The translations under genes and the position numbers were made by a program. From Nautilus pompilius (Eukaryota > Mollusca > Cephalopoda > Nautilida > Nautilidae): a stretch of DNA of 64,000 nt. Of this stretch, positions 50,901 to 62,590 are shown piece after piece (position 1 is the stretch's first letter; each line of letters begins with the position of its first letter). The stretch is from positions 1-64,000 of the forward strand of contig JACATO010001730.1 in assembly GCA_018389105.1 (NCBI GenBank), written 5' to 3'. The notes beneath the pieces are model-generated. The model did not search any database. It saw nothing but the letters and a program-made list of their open reading frames with translations, and had not been told where the DNA came from.

Positions 50901-52263
50901 CTTCGTCCTCTTGCTGAACGCATTCAAGTTTTGCTCGGGCATGCCCATATACATCGCGACGTCACTGACCGCCGGAATCGCCACTCTCCTCCTCCCGTTC
51001 GCGGAGAGCTACACCGGTCTTCAGTTAACTGTCGCGTTCTTCGGCAGTCAGTTCGCCGGAAATACAATCATGTTTTCCATAATCACTCTGGATCTCGTCG
51101 GGACCGAACGGTTTCCAACAGCTTTCGGCGCTATGAACACGGCCTTCGGACTGGCCTTTGTTCTGTCTGGACCATTTGCAGGTATTTATTATCACCAAGT
51201 GACGCGATAAAAGAGACGACGGTTTTAAAAAAAATGGTAGCTGGTTCGTAAAAAAGAGAAGGCCCCTCTCCCACACACACGGGCTCAATGTCTGAGTATA
51301 TATTTCTTGTTGACAATAATCATGAATTAAACGGTCTTGCAGGTTTTCTTTAAAAATCTTATCACTACAATAAAAATACGACAGCCGTTAAAGATGGAAA
51401 TTTTTATTTAAAGCAAAAACCGATTGATGTAATTATAAGTTAAATTGAGATTATCTGACTGTTATGTCCTCATTTCGAGATTAAAAACCGGCTAAAGCTA
51501 ACAGCCAGATACGGAGTGGAGACAATTCCTAAGAGAGTTCGCTGGATTACTGATGATGTTCTCAAGAAATTCCTGCCCTCCTTTTTTCTTCCGGTGACGT
51601 TTAGCATTCGATGGGTTGTCGGGTATGAAAGAAAATAAGCTGATGACGTGGATAACAGAAACGCAATCAGGAGCTGCCGTAGATTAAGACAAATCGAGTC
51701 AACGATGCATCATTAGGGGGTCTGCTGTATCTCGCCATGGCCAGCCGCCACACGGTGACTATTTCGCTGCATCATTATAACAGCTGACTGTCAGCAGCAT
51801 CGCGAAGTTTCTTTCTCCGTAGAATTCCACAATATCTTAAGTCATAGAGTGAAAGTAGTCTATAGCCCTGTCGGCGACCTTATTGATGCCGCAATTAGAT
51901 AAATCATCGTGTTCTTCGTTTTCTGAGGCCTGGCATCGAAAGTGTTTTTTTTTTTTGTTTTTTTGCCTTTCTGTTAGTAGATGACACCTAATCCTCATCT
52001 TTCTTCGACACCCTTCTCTACATATTTACTCACGAAATCGTCGTCACGTTTTTGGTCGTTCATTTTCTTTTTCAGGCTTCGTGGCCGACGTCACAGACAG
52101 CTACGTTTGGTCCTTCGTCACCGTGGGCTTGGTCACCATCTCCGCCGGCGGGTTGCTGTGTCTCGCGATCCTAGTTCAGAAGTTCATCGAAGGGAAGCAG
52201 GAAAGGAAGGACGACACGGAGGGGGAGGAACGAGAAATGTTTGAAGAGAAAGCGTTATCTTAA
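41883..52263 (+). CDS. SLC16-like transporter gene B, five exons, frameshift in exon 4
   Basis: Inverted paralog of gene A, same family and likely the same membrane role. Exons: 41883-42058 (acidic N terminus, donor AAG|GTAAGC, phase 2), 47145-47350 (helix 1), 49626-49769 (five residues longer than in gene A), 50424-51181 (core helices, YGWRG, VDYGRE, DLVGTERFPTAFG) and 52076-52263 (last helix, long acidic-basic tail, TAA). Exons 1 and 2 join in phase, giving VGR|SDVPKKK, which supports the exon 1 assignment. If exon 4 were in frame the product would be about 489 residues, normal for SLC16. As written, exon 4 has two extra bases at a T7 run (about 50848-50854), ending the frame at 50863. This is either a true pseudogene mutation or a sequencing error. 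Intron 1 is 5.1 kb and holds a transposon relic. An AATAAA lies about 430 bases past the stop. Confidence 0.72.
42215..42535. repeat. AT-rich tandem repeat with ATTAGGTxA core
   Basis: Irregular repeats of TATATAAAATATAATTAGG, GTAACCATGGATATAACATA and GGTTATCATATATGTATAAA occur three times or more, with a TA microsatellite near 42317. It lies in intron 1 of gene B. Confidence 0.9.
42536..43667. other. Intron 1 of gene B, unannotated part
   Basis: No recognised element in this part of the intron. Confidence 0.35.
43668..45075 (+). pseudogene. Transposon-like repeat protein relic in intron 1 of gene B
   Basis: Three frames together read like a protein I recall as very abundant, unnamed and repeated in arthropod and other invertebrate genomes. 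The pieces are MAKIVYPDCPSALKTALRDM from 43668; ELNCLVRDLSLSKEKAEVLG near 43873; an open core 44225-44734 containing KICGDLKV, LCLWNSRE, LPALHIKLGLMKNFVK and GIFVGPEIREL; then MSLKMHFLHPHL and SDEHGERFHQDI up to about 44960. Frameshifts at about 43816 and after 43950, a stop near 44217, breaks at 44730-44840 and a TGA near 44916 make it non-functional. The enzyme class is not certain; a transposase-like or domesticated role is a guess. Confidence 0.7.
45076..47144. other. Intron 1 of gene B, distal part
   Basis: AT-rich with scattered short open frames. Nothing recognised. Confidence 0.35.
47720..47975. repeat. Composite GA minisatellite in intron 2 of gene B
   Basis: A cassette of TGATGGCAGTACTAGAGATA, GAGAGACAGATA and a GA run of variable length is repeated about four times. 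An older relative (TGATGTCAGTACTAGAGAGA) is at 47709. Confidence 0.92.
47976..49625. other. Intron 2 of gene B, remainder
   Basis: No recognised gene. An open frame of 104 codons (49186-49500) has no detectable family and is probably chance. A pure T tract precedes the exon 3 acceptor. Confidence 0.35.
50395..51222 (+). repeat. Near-identical block shared with gene A (inverted partner 28029-28853)
   Basis: Identity begins in the intron at TTTTCTAATTTTACTTTTAT, runs through exon 4, and ends 41 bases into intron 4 at GAGACGACGG. Visible differences include CTTTCG/CTCTCG at the exon start, CCAATATGG/CCAGTATGG, and the T-run change. Confidence 0.85.
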
Positions 52264-54710
52264 CGACGAGATTACATTTGTGCTTACCTCATTACAGTAG
52301 ACGGTCAAGATATTTCAAAAAAAAGGTTTTCCCAGCGTCTAGTAGAGGGTCCATTTAGGACTCGATAAGCATTGGTGTGGGGGGGGGGACATAGCGTCTA
52401 CCGAACTACGCTTCAGTTATAGATGCTGGCTTCTCTGTTGCTTAGATACACGGTAAAACCAAACGTTTGCCACGTGCTGACAACACACGATCTAGCTTCT
52501 TGCAATCTTCGGTTGCAGTTACGAGCAGGTGAGGCGGCTGTAACATGTGGTCACACCCTTTCGGACTCTTGAAATATTCTGACGGCGTCATTTTTTAGAA
52601 TCCCTGTCGTCAGTGCTTATGTGGCGACGTATGGGGATGTTAGTAGATTAAAGAAATCTAAGCTCGTACGTGCTGTTGCATAGGAATCAATAAAACAATG
52701 AAGACCAATCAACCAAGAGATCGAAGACATTTAGGATTCGAGGTAATGAAGACAATCCTCAAGTCTCTGGTGTTTTTTTTAAATAACTGTATCGAATTCA
52801 AAGATACAGAAGATTAACCACTGCGTTGATATCCATGTTTTATTGAACTGCCCACTCTAATACTGTGTAACCTGGTCAGGGTTTCAGCACCTATTCCCAT
52901 TACCTGAACGCGGCTATTTTCCCCCGGCAGATGGATAACACAGTTGCCGTATGTGATCCGTAGAGACTGGGATCGAGCGGAACCGGAAAGCCGACGTTAT
53001 AGCAGATGGAAAGAAGAAAAAAATGGCTGCGCTCTTGCGTATAGGTCTGAGTTAATCGGACGTCCAGCTCTTACCTGTTGGGTTGACCGGTCTTCGCTGC
53101 CATCACGCACGAACAAGACTTTGGATGACGTATTGGTCATTCCTCGGCGGCGCCAAGACGCTGTCGTTTAGAAACCAAAAGACACTTAAAGCCGCGTCCA
53201 CTCTTTTTAAATGGCGACTATAACTGACGCGTGATATCTCGGCCGCGCCATTTCCCCCCCCTTTTTTTTTTTAATTTCAAAGAGCAGAAAGGTGAGCTAC
53301 GGGAGCCGTTTCCAACGTTAGCCGCATCACCATACCTGGAAAAACACACGGTAAACCAAAGAATACAAAACCTGAACCAGTCTACAGACGCTAGCCTTAC
53401 TCTACCCCCAAAAGTCAGTCGTTAAATAGTAATTTGTTATGCATTTTATACCGAACGACATCACGCGAAGACGCAGTGGAGACATCGTGGAGGATACCCT
53501 GCTTGCCAGTAATCCCTTTGAACATGCGAAAAGTTATGTATAATCAACTAATCGCCTTTTCTCGGTGGTACGTCAGTACGAACACCAGTAGGCTTACCGA
53601 CCCACAGTAAGAGGCAGTTGTTTGCATAAAGAGTGGTATCTTCAGGGAAAAGGTCCATCGAAATTAACCTCCCAAGAAGTACGTACGTCTATCTGTATTA
53701 TGGGGTTTGGGGGGGCGCAAATGTGTGGTTCTCTGTTCAAAATTGTACATTTTCGTTAACAACGAAGCATTGAAAAAGCAAATAGTAAAGATTTTAACCC
53801 ATGACTTTAGACGCCGGTGCTTACAGCTCTTAGTGATCAGAAGAGAGGAACATTCACGAATGCCTCCTCTTCGCTTTACAAACAGCAGCAAGCTCATTCA
53901 TAAACAATTGACGCCTTCAGCATCATCCACCCAACTTGCATGCATTTCAAGTACTTACCATCAGTCTGCTAACGGGAGCTTATCTCGCGTTTATCCTCTT
54001 GTTTTTCTGTGTGTGTTGGGAGGGGGTAGTACTGTCGGGACGTATTGCTCACCCCACACCTGGTTCCGCCGCGCGCAGCTGCTCCCTCTAGTGTCCATTA
54101 TTCAAATAGACACGACAAAAGCTTTTCTCTCGAGTTTGGTTCTGCGCAGTCGTCCAGTCCAAGCAAAAACATCTCCCGCTTCCGGTTGATTAGCTGACCG
54201 GCTGACCAACCCACCCACCCCCCTCCCAAGTAGACCGACCGTCTCCTTTGGAGGGAGAATGCGCGGGACCAACCGGTGAGATGCCAAGTATAATCCCAAA
54301 TCGGAGCAGAGAGAGCCCGACAGACCTGCCGCTTACATCAAAGTAAAATAGAGCGGAGCAGGGTTGCTCGATTTTAAGGGCGTAATATGCACGAAAAGAG
54401 ATTAAGAAGCTAAAACTGTATAAATAAAGGAAAGAAAAGATTATCTGACAAAGTATTTTTTTTCCTTCTTTCTGATTATTCGACAACGGTGAAAGCAACA
54501 TTGAAAAATACTGACGGAAGATGGGCAGACCGCTGACCAGAGAGAGAGACGACGTCATTACAGAGAGAGTGTGTTGTATAAATTGTGTCAACGGTTTGTT
54601 ATAAACATACTCGTACAATGGAGACCCCGCGCTTCAGTCAAGAATACAGAGAAAAAATAAATATCAGACGTCGAGCAGCTAATAATAGATGTCATTTAGT
54701 GCTGCAACAA
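52264..54710. other. 3' flank of gene B and intergenic DNA
   Basis: 53096-53215 resembles 30725-30825 in intron 1 of gene A (shared TTGGTCATTCCTCGG; CTTAAAGCC.xGTCCACT), probably a remnant of another SLC16 unit. A 160-codon open frame at 53707-54189 is not recognised and has no splice or codon support. Confidence 0.4.
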
Positions 54711-54862
54711 AGTCTCTCTCTCTCTCTCTCCTCTCCTCTCTCTCTCCCTCTCTCTCTCCTCTCTCTCTCTCTCCGCCCTATCTCTCCATCTCTCTCTCCA
54801 TCTCCATCTCCATCTCCACATCTCTCTCTCTTCATCCCTACCCCCCCCCATTTCTCTCTCTC
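54711..54862. repeat. TC microsatellite
   Basis: Interrupted TC/CCATCTC repeats ending in a C-rich tract. Confidence 0.93.
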
Positions 54863-55339
54863 AATCTGTAAATCTCATCCAAGGGAAAACGAAATGCTAT
54901 CGGTTTGATTTTAAATCTTTCTTAAAGATGCATTAAACGTTTATTATACCAGTCTACTGAAACTCAAATTTTAAAAAAAAATGTTTAATTCATCTTTAAA
55001 TTGTATAACTTTACAGAATAGACTCGGTGTACTGATTTTACGACATTTTGTTTAGAGCTTATTAGCTAGACGGCAACAGCGCAGGTATAGACAGACAACT
55101 TTCTGTACACTTTGGGTCACAAAATATCACCCTATAGTGGAGTAGGCTGGGCTAATCTACTTACATGGATAACTTCTAGTGCATCACATTCCATTCAAAC
55201 TTGTTCACCTCTGCAGCGAAATCGTTGATGACAAACTACTGATAGACGCCATTCTGCCCATTACATTTAGAGTTCTTTAAATAAAATCATTTGCTTTCTG
55301 TATATATTTTTTCAAATGTTTTTCATGCAGTATGAGGTG

Positions 55340-56230
55340 TTATTCGAACAAACTCACCTAGGACTTGACTACTAATAATACATTTACTACACTTTCCCTG
55401 AAAGTAATTTATTTCATGCGCAAATATACAAAAATAAAACATTATTATTCTTAATACTCTGAATATTGCGCTGTAATACTGACTTTTATCTCAACATCCA
55501 GCCATGCTGAGCAAATAAAGATGAAATTATACAATGGCAAAGCAGTTAACAAGGGAATACCGTGACGTCACAAGCAGATAGCAATCAACCAAGCACCGTG
55601 ATGTCACTAGGGATTAAAAACGAGAAAATACCGTGACGTCACAAGCAGATAACAATCAACCAAGCACCGTGATGTCACTAGAGGTTAACAACGAAATAAT
55701 GAGAGGTCAGAAGCACTTATGTTGACTAATAAAACGTTCCTTTCTTTACTTTCTTTCAAAGCACGTTCAGTGAAGATCGTTCGCAAACTCAGCTCTGTCG
55801 ATAAATGTTGTAATTAGCTTATTTATGCATATCTAGATGGATGGTTTAACCTATTAGGGCAAGAGATATTTAGAGTAACTGCTTATATTTTTCATGGCGA
55901 TTATTTCAATACATTCCAGATTTCAATAGGCTTGGGTCTCTTTTTAGATGATTTTAATCATCATTCGGTATAACGAATACAATTTTTTTTTAAATTATGT
56001 ATTGGAAAGATTGTTTCTTTCTTTTACAGACGAATTTAATTAGAATCCTTTCAACCGTTAACGTCATCAATTAATCGAACCAGCTGGTTTTTTAATCTTA
56101 ATTTGAATCTAATTTCTACCATCTTAACTCGCCTTTGCTTAGTTTTATAACGGAGTTAATGTTATCCCATCTTCAAACTATCTTCATTTCCAACGGAAAT
56201 TATATTTAAATTGAACAGACAACTTTCGAT
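55340..56230. repeat. Segmental duplication, copy 1
   Basis: Aligns with 60690-61905 in the same orientation. Shared blocks include a GACxTGACTACxAATA stretch, TTTCTTTACTTTC.TTCAAAG, and TTTCAACCGTTAACGTCATC (TTTCAACCGTTAAGGTCATC in copy 2). It is more AT-rich than copy 2. Confidence 0.75.
55554..55695. repeat. Low-copy precursor of the CRE-like minisatellite
   Basis: Two ~70-base repeats, each made of two related half units: AATACCGTGACGTCACAAGC and a diverged AGCACCGTGATGTCACTAG. It corresponds in position to the large minisatellite in copy 2 of the segmental duplication. Confidence 0.8.
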
Positions 56231-59200
56231 TTTTAATCAACTGCTGTTGACTTAAAAAACTGATCCCGTTATGTGATCGCTGCATCGGCCAGAAACTCCA
56301 CCTGTTCTCAGAAAAGTATCATTCAGAAGATCACACTTCCTACAGAGTTGTTAGATTCTGTTCTTTTCTTAGTTAAGGTAAGTATGAGTCTTCAAAACTG
56401 GGATGTCAGCGTGAAGTAATTTCACCTCCATATCATTGATAAATTATGTAAAATATTAACTGACCTCTGACGAGAAAAAGTCTTGCCTTTATTATACTGG
56501 TTTGCCATTATCATTTTTTAATTCTGTTCAACAATCTGCGAACTCCACGAGCGGAAGAAGACGAATGTTTACTTGGTTGTTACTAACTCACGGAGATGTA
56601 AACACCGTCAGTACGTGACAGTCACACGGCAGTAAATATGAAACATTAGTAACGACGTGCAAATTCCACACAAAGATGGTCCTTTAGATCTTCGGGTCAG
56701 TAATTAAAGATAAAAGGGCAAAAAACAATATTTCTGACAATCTGATGTTTTTGACGATATGGTAACTGTGCCCCAGCAGCTTATCTGAAAACGGATAAAA
56801 ATGTCGAAAAGAACGAAACTGACATCAGTTATTACGGTTAGCGTCAGACAGGGTGGACATACTCATTGTACCATATACACGGTCCTGTTGGGGAAATACT
56901 CTAAACGTCTGTGGAACTGGACTATGACGGAGGCGAGAAGGCGATACACGGTTCTCGACAGCCATCTGAGGAGCCGGCGACGACGACATCAGTTCTCTGA
57001 GAAACCACGCGGTGCCGGTCCTTGCTCTGGTTATAATTTGTGGACTTGTACGAGTCCTCGGTTTTCCTCTCGCTGCTGACCGATGCCTTAAAGCCGCTTC
57101 CGGTACGAACGCTGAGTTTGCTGTGAGACCAGATGGCCAATGCAGATCCATAACTCCACGATTCACCTGGTGCTAGTCTAAAGAGTTAGACTTTTGCAGT
57201 GAACACAGACGGTAATATCCTCGATCCTTTTCGACACAGAAAGCTGATCACTTTGCAATGCGATCTCGCCGAGCCTGTAAACCGAAAAAGCCTTCAGCCC
57301 CTTCCGAATAAAGAACTGCGCGCCCTGACTCATTCTATAAAAGACTGCAATTCATCGCATTTAGAAACCGGCGTCTGTGAGGGGTTAACACGTCAGACAG
57401 AAAACATCCAGCAGCGGCAGCAAATACGTTGGATTCTGCGACATGTGAATAATCACGTGAAGAATTTGTGTTGCCAAAGGTTGCTATAGTGTTTCAGCCT
57501 AGCGTCATGTCTTCATTCCTGGTCTTATCTGTTTCTCCAAGAGAATACGATGATAGACCGGCATTAGATATGGTAGATAGAGCAGAAATGAAGGCTAGGA
57601 ATCAGCCAAAATGTGCAGGGTTGGCCGATCAGTTTTACCGATTTTTCGGACTTGTAACCAAAAAGACGTCTCAAGAGTCGCGATTTACGATTATTCTGAT
57701 TGTATCCATTCACAGTCAGATCTGATCTACCGCCGGTATAATTAATTCATATCTATGTCCTAACTACAACCAGTAATGGATTCCCGATGAAACTGACTCT
57801 TCACCTAAAACCACTGAGATTTGAAAGATATAATGGATTTGGCGTTAATTGTATCCACTGTCTACAATTTCAAACAAGAGAGATTTTGGGAGTTCTTTTT
57901 CTGTTTCATGTAGAATAAAGTTGTTCTGGGTGACCAAGGTTCATCTGATCACGCAAGCTGTTGGTTCTGGGAATTAGAAGATATAAACTGTTTTCGTACT
58001 TCACTCGTCACATGGGCAAATAGTTTGAGTTTTGAAAATTTGTTTGACAAATAATTCTTTACTGATTTCACGTTCGTTCCTCCTGTGTAGGGTCCAGCAA
58101 ATTTCGTTCACTAGAACAACTTTGCAAGATCAGCGCACTCAACCATAATTCGGAATGGTAATACACCGTCTTCTTTAGAACTCTAATGCGTGTTAGGATG
58201 GGCAACTGTGGATAGATCTCTTCTCATGAAAAGTTGCAGCTTTTTAAAATTAATCAAAAGGAGTATTTCAGTTCTTCTTTCATAAAAAAGGGGGCAGAAA
58301 GAGTTCACCGAACTCTGTATTATGCCCCTGACTAGCGTTTTCCTCGATATGTCTTTGAGTCTCTCATCCAACCTTAATGGACGTAATTACTGGTCGTGAA
58401 GGCTGGATACGGACAACGGAGGATGAGGACAAAACCCCGAACACAACAGTGACGCAGCATTCTAAATAAACCATGTAAGAGTCCAATGTGCAGTATTTAT
58501 GTGATAGCCTCAATAAGTTGGTGTTTATCGCGTCCGTTCGTTGACCTCTCAGAGAAAACAGATACTGTGGATGGAAACCTCTCGCCCGCTGCCGCTTCGT
58601 CATAAAGTAGCTCACCTTGTCTTTTCTCATCCGGCATCCTCTCCAGACCCCTTTCTCTGACTAAAGAAGCCTTTTATCGGATTTATCATATAACAGAGAC
58701 TATTTTCGGGACAGTAAACTCGTTCAGACCGAGGCGATGACCTATAACTCTCTCCCCTCCCACACCTGACTTAATTCTAAGGCGCAAATGTACAAGCGAT
58801 GCTGAGGTTTCTTTTTAAAAAAAACCAACAACAACAAGCGAGCAGCATCACTGGCGGATGAAGACGGGGGCCAGGACTTCCCGGGCAGAGCCACGTGACG
58901 TGATGGAGCGTGACGGTGCGAGACCGCGGCCATCGACGCTGAACAAACTGCACTGCAAATCGTTGGCAGGTTTTCCTCGAGACCCGGATTTTTTTGGGAG
59001 GGGTGGGGGGCGGGGCCATGAAAGAGGCTGTCTGTCCGACTTGCCAGGGATCACGAGGTCTGACGGGGTCGGGGATACGGCGACCGAGAGCCTTTCACCT
59101 GGACGGCATCGGGGGAACTCGAGACGCCGGACTACTTGTGTCACAAGACAAGCGGACTAATGGCATCCGGCCAAACTTGTCCTATTTATAGCACCAACCT

Positions 59201-60070
59201 CGACTCGATTCTATTATCTCAGTACCGCTGCATATTTTCCTCAGCAATTGACTAATGTCCCCAAATTTATCTACAGCCTAATATCACCCCGCATTCTCCT
59301 TCACTACGCTAGCCCCTAGCTTCCCATTATCCGTCCCGTATCATTACTGACTGGCATGTCGTTCGTTTCTGCTATGCTACCTGCACTTCCCGCTCGTTTA
59401 ATATCAGTCCGCGCGTTTCTTACAATTCTAGTATGTCCACATCTTGCACTACTTTTTGATGTGGTGGGAAAACTGAAGCTCAGACCCCGCATGGGCCGAA
59501 GACCAGAGCCAACGTAGAGAAATGTTCGTTATTCTTTGTGCAGAAAATTTCATTCGTTGCGCTCATGTAAAACTGTTTGATGTTCTACGAAGAAAACCCG
59601 CGGGGTGCGGATACATTTACTCCGATGTTATTCCAGCAAGGTATCGTTTGAACGTCCTGAGTAGGTCGAATGCACCGCACACCTGGCTGTCGTAGCTGCT
59701 CTTAGATGATGATAATGAGCAATCACAGAAACCTGTAAGTAGATCCAAGCGGCGGGGGGAATAGCACGAGAATTGTACCCACTTTTTTAAAAATATTTTT
59801 CAATCTAGAACATTTATTAAACACAATGTAAATGGTTCTGCAAGACCAGGATATGCTTGCGGCAATCAGGTTATATTCGTACGGAATGTAGAACTTTACC
59901 TTTTGTTAGATGTTGAAGAGTTAAATGCGATGGATTTGAATTTCTTGAGTCACTGTATCCGGGTATATTATTAGTTAGCTGTCGGTCTGGGAAGTACCCC
60001 TATTTCTGAAGTTAGAATTACTGAGATCTTTCTTGGCTCGTAATTTTCATATAACAAAGTGATAATGCAT
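56231..60070. other. Intergenic DNA
   Basis: About 3.8 kb without a recognisable gene. Several open frames of 60-115 codons (56801-57079, 57199-57489, 58858-59160) have no known family; the last lies in GC-rich, CpG-containing sequence. Not supported as genes. Confidence 0.35.
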
Positions 60071-60300
60071 GTGTAGCTCTCCACAAACGGAAGTAGAAGG
60101 ATGGCATTTCCGGTTGTCATCGACGTCAGAAGTATATGCACGTGCCTGTACAAAATTTGAAAAAGTTCAGCACGATGACAAAGACGGGACAAAACAGTGT
60201 AGCAGGAAGTATATATATATATATAGTAAAAGTACACTTTGGAATTCGAACTGATTTGTTCCAGTCCACAGTCTACAACCATGACGGTGATGTGTGTGTC
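60071..60300 (-). pseudogene. SLC16-like exon 4 fragment E
   Basis: On the minus strand it reads ITVMVVDCGLEQ, matching VTMMIVDYGREK of gene A. An insertion with a TA microsatellite follows, then the equivalent of LFRPVFVLLLNAFKFCSG as far as the ESYT region, where one missing base shifts the frame. The neighbouring exons are absent, so it is a relic. It lies inside the larger duplicated region. Confidence 0.7.
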
Positions 60301-60689
60301 CGCGTTCTGCTGTATCACATAGTAAGGAAATAAAATTCATAGAGAATACCAAAGGTCAACGTGTGGATTATTCCGTTTCTCGTCTACTTAAACCACCAAC
60401 ATTTACGTCGTCAGGGTTACAAACAGAATAAAAGAAAGAAGTTTGAGATAAATGGGGTGATGGAGAATTATGAGAGGGAGGGAACCACCGGCTGAATCCC
60501 AGCATTCGATCTTATCCCGCTCTATTTTAAATAAGGCCACCATCAATACTTAATATACTAGAATCTCTTATGGTAAGCTACTGGCGAGCGCCTCCCTTTT
60601 TATCGTATTTAGAGGGGAATTTATAACGAAGGGGTTTTGCTATCTCTGTAATTTTACATCAGATTCTTTAAACTTGTTATTCTGGTTTC
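60301..60689. other. Intergenic DNA
   Basis: Nothing recognised. Confidence 0.3.
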
Positions 60690-61905
60690 TTGGCGCAGTA
60701 TAAAGTAACTAGCGCACGACCTGACTACCAATAGCATATTTACTGATGCTGTCATTAAAATGACTGCATATTTCACGGGAAAATCGTGGCGAACTATTAA
60801 AGGTAGCGAGCCGTTTACAACAAAATACCGTGACGACACAAGTGGTTATCAACAAAATACCGTGACGACACAAGTGGTTATCAATGGAATACCGTGACGT
60901 CACAAGTGGTTATCAATGGAATACCGTGACGTCACAAGTGGTTATCAATGGAATACCGTGACGACACAAGTGGTTATCAATGGAATACCGTGACGACACA
61001 AGTGGTTATCAATGGAATACCGTGACGTCACAAGTGGTTATCAATGGAATACCGTGACGACACAAGTGGTTATCAATGGAATACCGTGACGACACAAGTG
61101 GTTATCAATGGAATACCGTGACGACACAAGTGGTTATCAATGGAATACCGTGACGACACAAGTGGTTATCAATGGAATACCGTGACGACACAAGTGGTTA
61201 TCAATGGAATACCGTGACGACACAAGTGGTTATCAATGGAATACCGTGACGACACAAGTGGTTATCAATGGAATACTGTGACGTCACAAGTGGTTATCAA
61301 TGGAATACCGTGACGGCACAAGTGGTTATCAATGGAATACCGTGACGACGCAAGCTGCGGACAACGGGATATTGTGACGTCAGCAGCAGTTCTGGTGACT
61401 GCAAAGCGATAGTTTCTTTACTTTCCTTCAAAGTCTGTCCAGTAAGATCTGCAGGCTGTTCGTGAACTCGACTCCATCTGTGAATAATGGGCTTATAACT
61501 CGTGTGTGTGTGTGTAGCTTTCTCCGATGATTTCATCTTTTTTCGAAATTTAAACTTTTGTGACCGCTAAGACCCAATCCGTCGGCAGATCGAACCCTGC
61601 GACTGAATCCGATTCCTACCATCTTGTCTTCTTTCATTTCTCGGTGTGACCTCCGCAAATAGACTGGGACCTTTTCAACCGTTAAGGTCATCACTAATCG
61701 AACCCGCGGATTTTTTGAAATTTTGATTGGAAACCGATTCCTGCCATCTTATCCAGACACTACGCTCGGTGCCCCCCTTCGTTAGTCTGTCGCAGCTAAC
61801 AGTTTACTTCATGTTTAACTTTATAACAGAATTTATCTCACCCCACCTTCAATCTCCATTCACATCCAGCAGAAATTTCCTCGACAAATTTAACTTCAGC
61901 AGGCG
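60690..61905. repeat. Segmental duplication, copy 2
   Basis: Partner of 55340-56230; longer because of the expanded minisatellite it contains. Confidence 0.75.
60824..61350. repeat. 32-base minisatellite with CRE-like core, 17 copies
   Basis: Unit AATACCGTGACGACACAAGT plus GGTTATCAATGG. The core is TGACGTCA (full CRE palindrome) in copies 3, 4, 7 and 15, TGACGACA in most others, TGACGGCA in copy 16 and TGACGACG in copy 17. A diverged TGACGTCA follows at 61375. Spacing is very regular (four units in exactly 128 bases). Confidence 0.96.
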
Positions 61906-62302
61906 CAGATCGTCTTTAAATCCCCTCCACTGAATACTTTTCCATTGGACTTCTCTCTATCAGGCCAGTTATGCGAAGAATTTTCCCGAATTTCACCAGT
62001 TCCCTTCCTGTGCCAAGCAAAAGAACCCAGCTGCTCCATCACGTTCTGTTGCCCACGGGTTCGTTGGGACTCAGACATCTCACAAATGACCCCTAAAGCA
62101 CCTGTACTCACAAACATGGGTGCTTCCTTTAAATTTACTTGGGGGACATTAACGTTTTGGACGCAAAAGAAGACAACCAAAAACCGGTGGAAAAACATTT
62201 TTGTTCACAGAACCTACAGGGAAATATCAGATTTTATGGAACCTGGATTTTATCAGAAGTTTATATACTATTTTTTGCTGTTAAGATAAATGTTTCTGGT
62301 CG
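61906..62302. other. Downstream flank of exon F
   Basis: An open frame of 114 codons (61945-62289, plus) is not recognised. Otherwise nothing identifiable. Confidence 0.3.
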
Positions 62303-62457
62303 TCATATGCAGGGATCTTCTTTCCTTCTCGATTTCTTTTTCTCGACGCACTTCCGTACGTTGATGACGAAACAGAGAAATCCGGCCGCCGAGATGGTGA
62401 TCGAACCCACTATAACGAAGGACAACGAGTAACTCCTGGTAACATCGGCCATGAACC
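62303..62457 (-). CDS. SLC16-like last exon F (partial gene)
   Basis: A TTTTCAG acceptor is followed in phase 1 by GFMADVTRSYSLSFVIVGS, then a final hydrophobic helix and a Lys/Arg-rich tail ending in TGA. It matches GFVADVTDSYVWSF of genes A and B residue for residue in the first part and is open throughout. The upstream exons should lie to the right on the minus strand, but none is seen before the window ends. They may be beyond the edge, or the exon may be an orphan relic. Confidence 0.65.
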
Positions 62458-62590
62458 CTGAAAATATTTTTTAAAAAAAAAAAAAAAAACAAAGCAGAAA
62501 ATGTAAAGGGCGGCGCAGGCGAGAAGCGATTAGAAATTCTTCGGGAGATAATACACGTTTTCTTAAATGAGATAGTCTACGAATTACGGT

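Noticed and set aside
53707-54189. 160-codon plus-strand open frame
   Set aside because: No family match I can recognise, no signal or membrane pattern, and no supporting neighbours; probably chance.
58858-59160. 100-codon open frame in GC-rich DNA, possible CpG-island gene
   Set aside because: Both strands are open here because of high GC, and no conserved motif is visible.
60824-61350. CRISPR array
   Set aside because: The repeats are contiguous with no variable spacers, and the surroundings are animal nuclear DNA; it is a minisatellite.
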